A model generated the notes under the pieces. That model worked only from the letters and a program-made list of their open reading frames with translations. It did no database searches and was not told where the DNA came from. From positions 1-58,444 of the forward strand of contig NZ_JAHKQA010000045.1 of the NCBI RefSeq assembly GCF_018860705.1: DNA of 58,444 nt. The letters run 5' to 3'. Within the stretch, counting starts at the first letter, position 1. Each line of letters opens with the position of its first letter. Source of the stretch: Citreicella sp. C3M06. GTDB taxonomy: Bacteria; Pseudomonadota; Alphaproteobacteria; Rhodobacterales; Rhodobacteraceae. Shown here in pieces: positions 15,917-24,209 of the stretch. Position numbers and translations under genes: made by a program.

Positions 15917-17860
15917 TCAGTCTCCTGCCGCGCGGCCTTTGAGGGCGACGATGCCCTTGGGGCGGAACTGGATGAAGAGAATGATGAAGAGGATCATATA
16001 GGTCTGCGCCGCCAGCGTGTTGGACGGGTTGAAATACTCGATGCCCTTCTGGAGACCGCCAATGAGGGTGGCGCCCGCGAGCGTTCCCCAGACATTGCCG
16101 ACGCCGCCCACGACCACGGTCATGAAGCTTTGCACGATGTAATCGGCGCCCATTTCCGAAGTGACTTTGGCGTAGAGCCCGATAGCGACGCCGGCGATGC
16201 CCGCGATGCCAGAGCCGATACCGAAGGTCAGCATGTTGATCTTGTCGGGGTTGATGCCCATCGAGGCTGCCATGCCGGGATTTTGCGTCACGGCCCGGAC
16301 CTCGAGCCCGATGCGGGTCTTGTTCAGCACGAACAGGATCAGCCCGAGGAAAATCAGCGCCAGAACGAAAATGGCAATGCGGATGTTGGCGATGCTGACC
16401 ACGTCATTCAGCACCCATGCACCGTCGAGCCATGACGGTGAGGTCAGCGGGCGGGCCTGTGTGCCGAAGATGTTCTTGGCCAGTTGTTGCAGCGCGATCG
16501 AGATGCCGAAGGTGGCAAGCAACGTTTCCAGCGGGCGGTGGTAGAGCCAGCGGATCACCAGTCGCTCCATCGCGACACCGGCGGCGAAGGTTACCGCGAA
16601 GGCCAGCGGGAGCGCCACGATCAGCGATATCGTGTAGTCGGGGATGATCTGCTGCACCACGTAGCCGGTATAGGCGCCCATCATGATGAATTCGCCATGG
16701 GCCATGTTGATGACCCCCATCACGCCGAAGGTGATGGCAAGACCGATGGCTGCTAGGAAGTAGATCGAGGCCAGCGACAGCGCGTCCAGAGTCAGGTCGA
16801 ACATCTGGTTCAGGAAGACGCGGTTTTCGACCTCGTCCAGCGCCTCGCGGGCGGCGTCGGTGATGGCGACATCCTGTTCGGTATAGGCGTCGAAGAAGAC
16901 ATGGGCGCTGACGGCGTCAGCCATGCTGGCCTCTGTGACCAGCGGCGGGACAGTGCCAGCCGTTGCAAGCGCCTGATAGGCGCGCAGGCGGTCGGCCTCG
17001 GTGTTGAGCGCGCCAACGGGCACGCCGCCGACCGTGCCATCGGAGATGTTCTCGGTCAGCGCTGCCTTGATCTGCTCACGGGTTTGCGGCGCGGCGGCAA
17101 GACCGGACTCGACAAGGCGGGCGTAGGCTTCGGCGCTGGTGATATCCTTGCCCACGCGCAGTTGGCGGGCGATGTTGGCATCCTGCGGCAGCGTTTCGGC
17201 GACGCCCGAGGTCGTGGTCAGCACCTGATTCAATACCGCGCGGATTTCGACCGACAGGGCACCCGACAGCGCCTGAAGCGCCGCGACCCGTTCTTCGGTC
17301 GTATCGCCGTAGCGGGCGGCGAGCATCCCCGCCAGCTGTTCCTTGCGTGCCTTCAGGGCTGGATCGGGTTCGGTTGCGATCGAGGCGCGCAGCGGTTCGA
17401 GCTGGTCTTCCTCGGGGGCGCGGGCAATGGCGTCCAGCGCGGCGGTGCGCGCGGCGATATCCGGCGCGGACAGCTGGAACTGCACCAGCGCTGTCGAGAT
17501 CACCCGGCGCACACCGCCATTCGGGCGGATCGCCGAAAGCGTCGCACCATCCAGTTGCGTCGGGGCGCCGGTGTCGATGTCGACAGGGGGCTCTCCGTCG
17601 TAATAGAACAACCCGCTTGCGCTGTCCTGCACCACCTCGCGATCCGACCAGCGGGTCAGGAAATCCGGCACTTGCGGCAAGTTCGAGGCCACCAGCGCGT
17701 CGATCAGCGTGGCGACGCTGGTCCGGCTGGGGCGTGCCACCTCGGCGGCATGTGTCTGAAGAACCGCCTGCAACGGGCCGGTCTGTTGCGCCTGCGCCCG
17801 GTGGGCGGGCAGGGCAAGGCAGAACGCCAGCGTGAGGGCGAGAAAGAGCGCGCGCGGCAT
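15917..17860 (-). CDS. urtB: urea ABC transporter permease UrtB, long form
   Basis: A protein of about 647 residues. A signal peptide (LALTLAFCLALPAHRAQA) is followed by a helical periplasmic region of about 300 residues that looks HEAT-like (repeated LDAIARAPEEDQLEPL and ALQALSGALSVEIRAV stretches). A LivH-type permease follows from about residue 355, with seven or eight helices and the mark GVINMAHGEFIMMGAYTGY. UrtB proteins with this periplasmic extension are common in proteobacteria. I chose ATG 17860 because GGGAAGG precedes it; a TTG at 17866 would add two residues. Confidence 0.93.
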   Translation of the reverse strand: MPRALFLALTLAFCLALPAHRAQAQQTGPLQAVLQTHAAEVARPSRTSVATLIDALVASNLPQVPDFLTRWSDREVVQDSASGLFYYDGEPPVDIDTGAPTQLDGATLSAIRPNGGVRRVISTALVQFQLSAPDIAARTAALDAIARAPEEDQLEPLRASIATEPDPALKARKEQLAGMLAARYGDTTEERVAALQALSGALSVEIRAVLNQVLTTTSGVAETLPQDANIARQLRVGKDITSAEAYARLVESGLAAAPQTREQIKAALTENISDGTVGGVPVGALNTEADRLRAYQALATAGTVPPLVTEASMADAVSAHVFFDAYTEQDVAITDAAREALDEVENRVFLNQMFDLTLDALSLASIYFLAAIGLAITFGVMGVINMAHGEFIMMGAYTGYVVQQIIPDYTISLIVALPLAFAVTFAAGVAMERLVIRWLYHRPLETLLATFGISIALQQLAKNIFGTQARPLTSPSWLDGAWVLNDVVSIANIRIAIFVLALIFLGLILFVLNKTRIGLEVRAVTQNPGMAASMGINPDKINMLTFGIGSGIAGIAGVAIGLYAKVTSEMGADYIVQSFMTVVVGGVGNVWGTLAGATLIGGLQKGIEYFNPSNTLAAQTYMILFIILFIQFRPKGIVALKGRAAGD

Positions 17861-17902
17861 CGGCAAGCCTTCCCGGAAATTTCGGAGGGGTCGTCAGGAA
17901 AG

Positions 17903-17930
17903 CGGCGGGCACCGACAATGGCGCCCGCCG
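17903..17930. other. intercistronic hairpin after urtA
   Basis: CGGCGGGC at 17903-17910 pairs with GCCCGCCG at 17923-17930. It lies in the 79-bp gap between urtA and urtB, the same position as the hairpins after the other two binding-protein genes of this window. Confidence 0.6.
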
Positions 17931-17939
17931 AAGACCGGA

Positions 17940-19229
17940 TCAGTAGTTCGACTTCTGCTGCACGCAGGTCGAGGTGTCGGTGTTGTACATGCCGCAGTCG
18001 AGCTCTTTCCAGTCGGAGGTGAGCACCGCCGAGTCCGGCAGGTAATCGGTCCAGGCATCGCCGGGAACCGGCTCGGTCTGCGAGATGATGTCGAACTGGC
18101 CGTCGGCGCGGATTTCGCCGATCAGCACCGGCTTGGACAGGTGGTGGTTGGTGCCCATGACGGCCATGCCGCCGGTCAGGTTCGGGAATTCCAGCCCCCA
18201 CATGTTTTCGCGCACGGCGTCGACATCGGTGGTGCCAGCGGCTTCGACCGCCTGCACCCACATGTTGAAGCCGATGTAATGGGCTTCCATCGGATCGTTG
18301 GTGACGCGGCTGTCATCGCCGATGAACGCGTGCCATTCCTTGATGAACTCGGCGTTCGCCGGGGTGTCGGCGGTCATGAAGTAGTTCCATGCGGCGAGGT
18401 GGCCGACGAGGTTCGACGTATCAAGCCCCGACAGTTCCTCTTCGCCGACCGAGAAGGCGACGACGGGGATGTCATCTGCCGAAACATCCGCTGCCGCCAG
18501 TTCCTTGTAGAAACCGATGTTGGCATCGCCGTTGATGGTCGAGATCACGCCGACCTGCTTGCCGTCTTCGCCAAGCGCCACGACATCGGAGACGATGGTC
18601 GACCAGTCGGATTGACCAAAGGGGGTGTAGTTGACGAAGATGTCTTCGGGCGCGATGCCCTTGGACGTCAGGTAGGATTCAAGGATGTTGTTGGTGGTGC
18701 GCGGGTAAACGTAATCGGTGCCGAGCAGCGCGAATTTCTCGACGCCCAGTTCCTCGAGGAAGTAATCGACGGCCGGGATCGCCTGCTGGTTCGGCGCGGC
18801 GCCGGTGTAGAAGACGTTCTTCGAGCTTTCCTCGCCCTCGTACTGGACGGGGTAGAAATACAGCGCGTTCAGCTCTTCGAACACTGGCAGCACGGCCTTG
18901 CGGCTCGATGAGGTCCACGAGCCGAAGGTCACGTCGACTTCGTCGTTGGAGATCAGCTCGCGCGCCTTTTCGGCGAACAGCGGCCAATCGGATGCCGGGT
19001 CCTTGACCACGGCTTCAAGCTGACATCCCAGCAGCCCGCCCGCGGCGTTCTGCTTTTCGATGAGCATCAGCATGGTGTCTTTCAGAGTGGTTTCCGAAAT
19101 CGCCATGGTGCCGGAAAGCGAATGCAGCACGCCAACCTTGATCGGGCAATCGACCTCTTGCGCCTGAACGGCACCGGCGGCGACCAGCGCGGCGGTGGCG
19201 ACACCTGAAAACTTCAGCATCTTGATCAT
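17940..19229 (-). CDS. urtA: urea-binding periplasmic protein UrtA
   Basis: A protein of about 429 residues, family 5 type. The signal peptide is GVATAALVAAGAVQAQE. Family marks are CPIKVGVLHSLSGTMAISE, TFGSWTSSSRKAVLPVFEE, LYFYPVQYEGEESSKNVFY and TDYVYPRTTNNI, all diagnostic of UrtA. It binds urea in the periplasm and delivers it to UrtBCDE. The reading frame is open further upstream, but the ATG at 19229 directly precedes the signal peptide and has an AAGGGA ribosome site, so the longer start is rejected. No urease genes are in the window. Confidence 0.95.
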   Translation of the reverse strand: MIKMLKFSGVATAALVAAGAVQAQEVDCPIKVGVLHSLSGTMAISETTLKDTMLMLIEKQNAAGGLLGCQLEAVVKDPASDWPLFAEKARELISNDEVDVTFGSWTSSSRKAVLPVFEELNALYFYPVQYEGEESSKNVFYTGAAPNQQAIPAVDYFLEELGVEKFALLGTDYVYPRTTNNILESYLTSKGIAPEDIFVNYTPFGQSDWSTIVSDVVALGEDGKQVGVISTINGDANIGFYKELAAADVSADDIPVVAFSVGEEELSGLDTSNLVGHLAAWNYFMTADTPANAEFIKEWHAFIGDDSRVTNDPMEAHYIGFNMWVQAVEAAGTTDVDAVRENMWGLEFPNLTGGMAVMGTNHHLSKPVLIGEIRADGQFDIISQTEPVPGDAWTDYLPDSAVLTSDWKELDCGMYNTDTSTCVQQKSNY

Positions 19230-19691
19230 CAATTCAAATCCCTTTTGCGCGACCCTCGGCAAGCCACATCCGATCCGCCGGAAGCGGATGATGGTCGTTG
19301 GCCCGGCCTGTTCGTCGCATTTCTTATTTTTATCGCGCCGCTCCTCTGGCGCCGCGACGTCCCCGTTTGCACCCCTCAAGGGCGGTGCGAAACCCTCATA
19401 GCCGAGGGGCGGCGCGGACCCACTTGAAATGGCGCCGGTCTCGCGGCGACGCGCGCGCACGGTTAGTTTCTGAGCGAAAATCGTGGAAATTGCTTTGAAA
19501 AGGTGCACACTTGAAATCACAGACTGGTGAAGTCTTCGACGAAAGGCCCTTTTCGCAGGACAGGATTCGACAATGGGTCACATCGCTCATTTTTTGGGCG
19601 ACGCCATTGCCGCTGAAATGATTTTTCGGATGGGGGCTTTCCTCTCCCCGGCGAAACGTGGAATTTGAGGCTGGAGAATGAAGGGAAGACA
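19230..19691. other. divergent intergenic region urtA / ATP-grasp operon
   Basis: These 462 bp hold no recognisable gene. They must contain the promoters of the urt operon (minus) and of the Anbu cluster (plus). I looked for a sigma-54/NtrC promoter for urt and did not find a convincing one. Confidence 0.5.
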
Positions 19692-21116
19692 ATGAGCGCC
19701 AATCAAGCCCAGATCTTCAACGAGATGATGAATGGCGGCGATGTTCGCGCCGCCTATGCCAATCTCGAGAAGTGGTACCGTTCGATGCCGCCCGAATTAC
19801 GCAACCTCAGGCAATCGGAGGCAGAGGCGCTGTTCCGCAGGATCGGCATCACCTTTGCCGTCTACGGCGAGGGGGAGGACCCCGAGAGGCTGATCCCCTT
19901 TGACATGTTCCCGCGGGTCATGACTGCCGAGGAATGGCGCAAGCTCGACAAGGGTATCCGGCAACGGGCCGCGGCGCTGAACGCGTTTCTGTGCGACGTT
20001 TACGGACGGCGCGAGATCATCCGGGCGGGCAGGATCCCCGAACATCTGGTCACCAACAACGAGGCTTATGAAAAGGCCGCCATTGGCTTCATGCCGCCGC
20101 GCGGCGTGTTCAGCCATATCGTCGGCGTCGATCTGGTGCGCACCGGGCCAGACCAGTTCTACGTGCTCGAAGACAATTGCCGCACACCGTCGGGCGTCAG
20201 CTACATGTTGCAGAACCGCGAGATCATGATGCGCATGTATCCGCAGCTGTTCATGGAAAACCGCATTGCGCCGGTCGATGGCTATGCCAATGCGCTGAAA
20301 TCGACCCTCGCCTCGGTCGCGCCAAAGAAATGCATGTCCGAGCCGAACATTGTCATCCTGACGCCGGGCCAATTCAATTCGGCCTATTACGAGCACAGCT
20401 TTCTGGCCGACCTCATGGGGGTCGAACTGGTCGAGGGGCAGGATCTGTTCGTCGAAGGCGATTTCGTCTGGATGAAGACCACCGAAGGCCCGAAAAAGGT
20501 CGATGTGATCTATCGGCGGATCGACGACAGTTTCCTTGATCCGCTGTGTTTCCGCCCGGATTCGATGCTGGGTGTGCCGGGGCTGATGAATGTCTACCGC
20601 TCGGGCGGGGTGACGATCTGTTCCGCGCCAGGGGCTGGCGTGGCCGATGACAAGGCCATCTATACCTATGTCCCCGAGATGATCCGCTTTTACCTTGGCG
20701 AAGAGCCGGTGCTGGAAAATGTGCCGACTTGGCAATGCGCCAAGACCGACGATTGCAAATACGTGCTGGAAAACCTGCACGAGCTGGTGGTCAAGGAGGT
20801 GCATGGCTCTGGCGGCTACGGCATGCTGGTCGGCCCCAAGGCGGACAAGTCGAGCATCGAGGCCTTTGCCCACAAGATCCGGTCGAACCCGGAAAACTAC
20901 ATTGCCCAGCCGACGCTGGCCCTGTCGGCGGTGCCGACCTTTGTCGAGGAGGGGATTGCGCCGCGCCACGTCGATCTGCGACCCTATTGCCTTGTCGGCG
21001 AAAAGATCGAGCTGGTGCCGGGCGGGCTGACCCGCGTGGCCCTGACCGAAGGCTCGCTGGTGGTGAACTCGTCGCAGGGCGGAGGTGTCAAGGACACCTG
21101 GGTTCTGGCGGAATAA
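19692..21116 (+). CDS. circularly permuted ATP-grasp protein (DUF404/DUF407 family)
   Basis: A protein of about 474 residues beginning MSANQAQIF with a GAAGGGA ribosome site. It matches the circularly permuted ATP-grasp type 2 family: YGRREIIRAGRIPEHLV, FYVLEDNCRTPSGVSYML, HSFLADLMGVELVEGQDL, VVKEVHGSGGYGML and RHVDLRPYCLVG are conserved blocks. ATP-grasp enzymes join a carboxylate to an amine or thiol. Here the gene heads an operon with alpha-E, transglutaminase-like and Anbu genes, a conserved association in which peptide ligation or modification is suspected. The actual substrate is unknown. Confidence 0.92.
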   Translation: MSANQAQIFNEMMNGGDVRAAYANLEKWYRSMPPELRNLRQSEAEALFRRIGITFAVYGEGEDPERLIPFDMFPRVMTAEEWRKLDKGIRQRAAALNAFLCDVYGRREIIRAGRIPEHLVTNNEAYEKAAIGFMPPRGVFSHIVGVDLVRTGPDQFYVLEDNCRTPSGVSYMLQNREIMMRMYPQLFMENRIAPVDGYANALKSTLASVAPKKCMSEPNIVILTPGQFNSAYYEHSFLADLMGVELVEGQDLFVEGDFVWMKTTEGPKKVDVIYRRIDDSFLDPLCFRPDSMLGVPGLMNVYRSGGVTICSAPGAGVADDKAIYTYVPEMIRFYLGEEPVLENVPTWQCAKTDDCKYVLENLHELVVKEVHGSGGYGMLVGPKADKSSIEAFAHKIRSNPENYIAQPTLALSAVPTFVEEGIAPRHVDLRPYCLVGEKIELVPGGLTRVALTEGSLVVNSSQGGGVKDTWVLAE

Positions 21117-21134
21117 GGGCGGAAGGAAAACAAC

Positions 21135-22088
21135 ATGCTGAGCCGCACCGCAGATCACCTGTACTGGCTGGCGCGCTACATGGAGCGCGCCGAAACCACC
21201 GCCCGCCTGCTGGAAGTCGGCGCGCGCACCGCGCTGCTGCCCGCGCCCTCGGGCGGGTATCGCAACGAATGGGAGGCGGTGCTGCAATCGAAAGGCACGC
21301 TGGACCAGTTCAAGGAAAAATACGGCGAAACCAACCAGCGAAACATCGAAACTTGGCTGTTTTTCGATGCCGAGAACCCGTCGTCGGTGCTGTCCTGCAT
21401 CAACGCCGCGCGTGAAAACGCGCGGGTGGTGCGCACCGCGCTGACCGTGCCGGTCTGGGACGCGATCAACACCGGGTATCAAGAGCTCCGGCAGCTTCAG
21501 CGCGTCGAGCGCAGCAAGCTGATGACCTCCGAGCTGACAGAATGGACGCTGCGCACCTGCCATCTGGTGAGCGGATGCCAGTCGGCGACGCAGCTGCGCA
21601 ACGACGGCTATGCCTTCATGGGCATCGGCACCTCGCTTGAGCGGGCCGACAACACCGCCCGGCTGATCGATGTGAAATACTACGTGCTGCTGCCGTCGCT
21701 TAGCTATGTCGGCTCGGGGCTGGACCAGACGCAATGGGCGTTGCTGCTGCAATCCATGACGGCGCAGCGGGCGTTCAACTGGTCCTATTCGGGCGAAATC
21801 ACCGCGCAAAAGATCGCGCATCTGCTGATCCTCAACCGCAAGTTCCCGCGCTCGCTGATGTCTTGCGTGAAATGGACCTGCGATCACCTCGACGATATCG
21901 CGCAGAATTACAGCACCGGAACGCAGGCGCAGGAGATGGCGCATCAGCTGCTCGAGGATCTGTCGCGCGCCACCGTCGACGATATCTTTGACGAGGGGCT
22001 GCACGAGTTCCTCGCGCGGTTCCTCGCGCGCAATGCCGGGCTCGCGAATACCGTGCAGGACGTGTACCTGAGGGGGATTCCGGCGTGA
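21135..22088 (+). CDS. alpha-E domain protein (DUF403)
   Basis: A 317-residue, mostly helical protein opening with MLSRTADHLYWLARYMERAE, the hallmark of the family. Other marks are SLERADNTARLIDVKYYVLLP and MTAQRAFNWSYSGEITAQKIA. The family is found almost only beside the ATP-grasp gene and Anbu. Biochemical function unknown. A GGAAGGA ribosome site precedes the ATG, 18 bp after the upstream gene. It overlaps the next gene by four bases. Confidence 0.92.
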   Translation: MLSRTADHLYWLARYMERAETTARLLEVGARTALLPAPSGGYRNEWEAVLQSKGTLDQFKEKYGETNQRNIETWLFFDAENPSSVLSCINAARENARVVRTALTVPVWDAINTGYQELRQLQRVERSKLMTSELTEWTLRTCHLVSGCQSATQLRNDGYAFMGIGTSLERADNTARLIDVKYYVLLPSLSYVGSGLDQTQWALLLQSMTAQRAFNWSYSGEITAQKIAHLLILNRKFPRSLMSCVKWTCDHLDDIAQNYSTGTQAQEMAHQLLEDLSRATVDDIFDEGLHEFLARFLARNAGLANTVQDVYLRGIPA

Positions 22089-22915
22089 AACTGACCGTTC
22101 GCCATACCACACGATATCGCTTTACAGAGCCGGTGCGGGGAGTTGTCCAGTCGCTGCGGCTGTGGCCCTGCGATTGCGCCTCGCAAAAGGTGCTGCGCTG
22201 GAACGTCGTGACCGAAGGTGCCCTGCGCGGCGCCGAATTCACCGACGGGGCAGGCGATCGCACCGCGCTGGCAAGCTGGCGCGGCCCGATCGACGCGCTG
22301 AGCGTCGAAGTAAGCGGCGAGGTCGAGACCTCCGATCTGTCCGGTGTGCTGCGCGCTCACCGGGAAAAGGGGCCCGCCTCGCTGTACCTGCGCGCCACGC
22401 GCCATATCAAGGCCGACAACGACCTGCGCGAGCTGTCGGCAGTGGCGCTTGCGGGTATGAACACCGCAAGCGATCTCAGCCGTGCCCATGCGCTGGCGGG
22501 GGCCATCGCCGACGCCATCGAATACGTGCCCGGCGAAACCCGCGCCCACACCACCGCTGCCGAGGCGCTGGCCGGTGGCAAGGGGGTTTGTCAGGATCAC
22601 ACCCACGCGCTGATCTCGGTGGCGCATGTGGCGGGGATTCCTGCCCGCTATGTCATGGGCTATCTGCAATCGAGCGAGGCGGGCAGCCCGCACGAGGCCA
22701 GCCACGCATGGGCCGAACTGTTCGTTTCCGATCTTGGCTGGGTCGGATTCGATGCCGCAAATCGCTGTTGCCCGGATGAACGCTACATCCGCCTTGGCTC
22801 GGGATACGATGCGCAGGATGCCGCGCCGATCCGCGGGTTGGTGCAGGGAAGCAGCCCGGACGAGCATCTTGAAGTCGAGGTAGAGGTCACTGCCGAGCAG
22901 CAGCAGCAGCAATAG
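22085..22915 (+). CDS. transglutaminase-like protein of the Anbu cluster
   Basis: A 276-residue protein with a bacterial transglutaminase-like N-terminal domain (residues 1-85) and a transglutaminase/protease core. The catalytic Cys is in GKGVCQDHTHALI (about 162), His in EASHAWAELFV (about 204) and Asp in VGFDAANRC (about 219). The start is a GTG in a GTGA overlap with the alpha-E stop, showing coupling. The tail ends in five Gln. It could cleave or crosslink peptides handled by the ATP-grasp partner; this is inferred from association. Confidence 0.9.
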   Translation: MKLTVRHTTRYRFTEPVRGVVQSLRLWPCDCASQKVLRWNVVTEGALRGAEFTDGAGDRTALASWRGPIDALSVEVSGEVETSDLSGVLRAHREKGPASLYLRATRHIKADNDLRELSAVALAGMNTASDLSRAHALAGAIADAIEYVPGETRAHTTAAEALAGGKGVCQDHTHALISVAHVAGIPARYVMGYLQSSEAGSPHEASHAWAELFVSDLGWVGFDAANRCCPDERYIRLGSGYDAQDAAPIRGLVQGSSPDEHLEVEVEVTAEQQQQQ

Positions 22916-22926
22916 CGCACTCTTGT

Positions 22927-22956
22927 GATACGCATCGGCATTGCTCGATGCGTATC
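22927..22956. other. perfect 11-bp hairpin before the Anbu gene
   Basis: GATACGCATCG at 22927-22937 pairs exactly with CGATGCGTATC at 22946-22956 around an 8-nt loop. It is followed by GGCTCTTTATAG, so it may act as a weak terminator that lowers Anbu expression relative to the three upstream genes, or as a regulatory leader. Confidence 0.65.
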
Positions 22957-23001
22957 GGCTCTTTATAGCCTGTCCGGTGCTGGTCGTTCAGGGGAGTCGC
23001 G

Positions 23002-23724
23002 ATGACCTATTGCGTAGGATTGCTGCTGGACGCAGGCATTGTTCTGCTGTCCGATACCCGTACCAATGCGGGTCTTGATAACATTGCGACCTATCGCAAG
23101 ATGTTCCTGTTCGAGACACCGGGCGAACGCGCCATCTGCATCATGACCGCTGGCTCGCTGTCGATCACCCAGACCACCATGGCGCGGCTCAACGATGCCA
23201 TCGAGGATCCCGACAACGACCAGTCGATCCTGCGGGTGCCGACGATGCTGAAGGTGGCCGAGGTCGTGGGCACCATGCTGTCCGACGTGACCTCGGAGGT
23301 TTCGGCCAAGATGGAGCGGATGAGCCAGACCGCTTCGGCATCGATGATCGTGGCCGGGCAGCGCAAAGGCGGCCCGATGCGGATGTTCCTGATCTATCCC
23401 GAAGGCAATTTCATCGAAGCCACGCCCGACACGCCGTATCTGCAGATCGGCGAGCACAAATATGGCAAGCCGATCCTTGACCGGGTGATCGAACCTTCAA
23501 CGTCCATCCTCGATGCGGAAAAGGCGGTTCTGCTATCGATGGATTCGACGCTGCGATCGAACCTGAGCGTCGGGATGCCGCTCGATTTTGCCATCATCGA
23601 GGCGGATAGCTTCAAGATCGGCGTGCGGCGTCGGATCGAGGCCGATGACGAAGGGTTCGCGCAGATGAGCCACGCCTGGTCAGACGCGCTGCGCAATGCG
23701 TTCCAGCAGATCGATCCGATCTGA
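23002..23724 (+). CDS. Anbu, proteasome-like peptidase
   Basis: A 240-residue N-terminal-nucleophile hydrolase of the proteasome/HslV fold. After removal of Met1 the protein starts TYCVGLLLDAG, exposing the catalytic Thr. Counting from that Thr, Asp17 (LLSDTRTN) and Lys32 (TYRKMF) complete the catalytic set. Anbu assembles into ring- or spiral-like multimers and is nearly always linked to the ATP-grasp, alpha-E and transglutaminase genes, as here. AGGGGAG precedes the ATG. The natural substrate is unknown. Confidence 0.93.
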   Translation: MTYCVGLLLDAGIVLLSDTRTNAGLDNIATYRKMFLFETPGERAICIMTAGSLSITQTTMARLNDAIEDPDNDQSILRVPTMLKVAEVVGTMLSDVTSEVSAKMERMSQTASASMIVAGQRKGGPMRMFLIYPEGNFIEATPDTPYLQIGEHKYGKPILDRVIEPSTSILDAEKAVLLSMDSTLRSNLSVGMPLDFAIIEADSFKIGVRRRIEADDEGFAQMSHAWSDALRNAFQQIDPI

Positions 23725-24209
23725 CAAGGGGCGTTGCAGGCGCCCGGCCTGAGCAGGCTGGCGATCCGCAATGCCATCGCAGAGGCACGACCTTGTGCCC
23801 GATAGGCGAGGCAGCAAGACGGGGGCATATCCCCCATCCTTGTGGTTGGATTGCTCGGAAGAACGCCTCTGTCCTGCAACCGTTTTGCCCCCGGCTGGTG
23901 TGAGCAAACGCCAGCGACTCGTGCCATCCCGCCGGGCCTTTGCTGGAACGCGGTATCGTTGCACAGGGGGCGATGCGTCCGGCAGGTGGTCGACCGCTTC
24001 GAACCCGAAGATTTCGTATGCGCGGCCAAGGCGTTCGAGAGCGCTGCGGAAGGTTCAAGCAGCGCCGCGAATAGCGCAAGTCCCTGCTGGGGTCGCGGGC
24101 GGACGACGTGCGGGGGAGTGCAATCCGGTCTAGGCTCCCGGTCACCCGCAGCGGGTTGCAGTGCACGCCCGAAGGTCTCAGAAATGAGGCAACGCAAAAG
24201 GAGCCTGAC
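23725..24209. other. 485-bp region without a recognisable gene
   Basis: No open frame here resembles a protein I know. It contains short hairpins: GGGGG/CCCCC at about 23820-23835 and ACCCGC-A-GCGGGT at 24144-24156, the latter in the leader of the next gene. It may be a decayed gene or a long structured leader. Confidence 0.45.

Noticed and set aside
23725-24209. Possible TPP or glycine riboswitch before the ThDP enzyme gene
   Set aside because: I looked for the conserved core motifs of both classes and could not place them; only generic hairpins are present.
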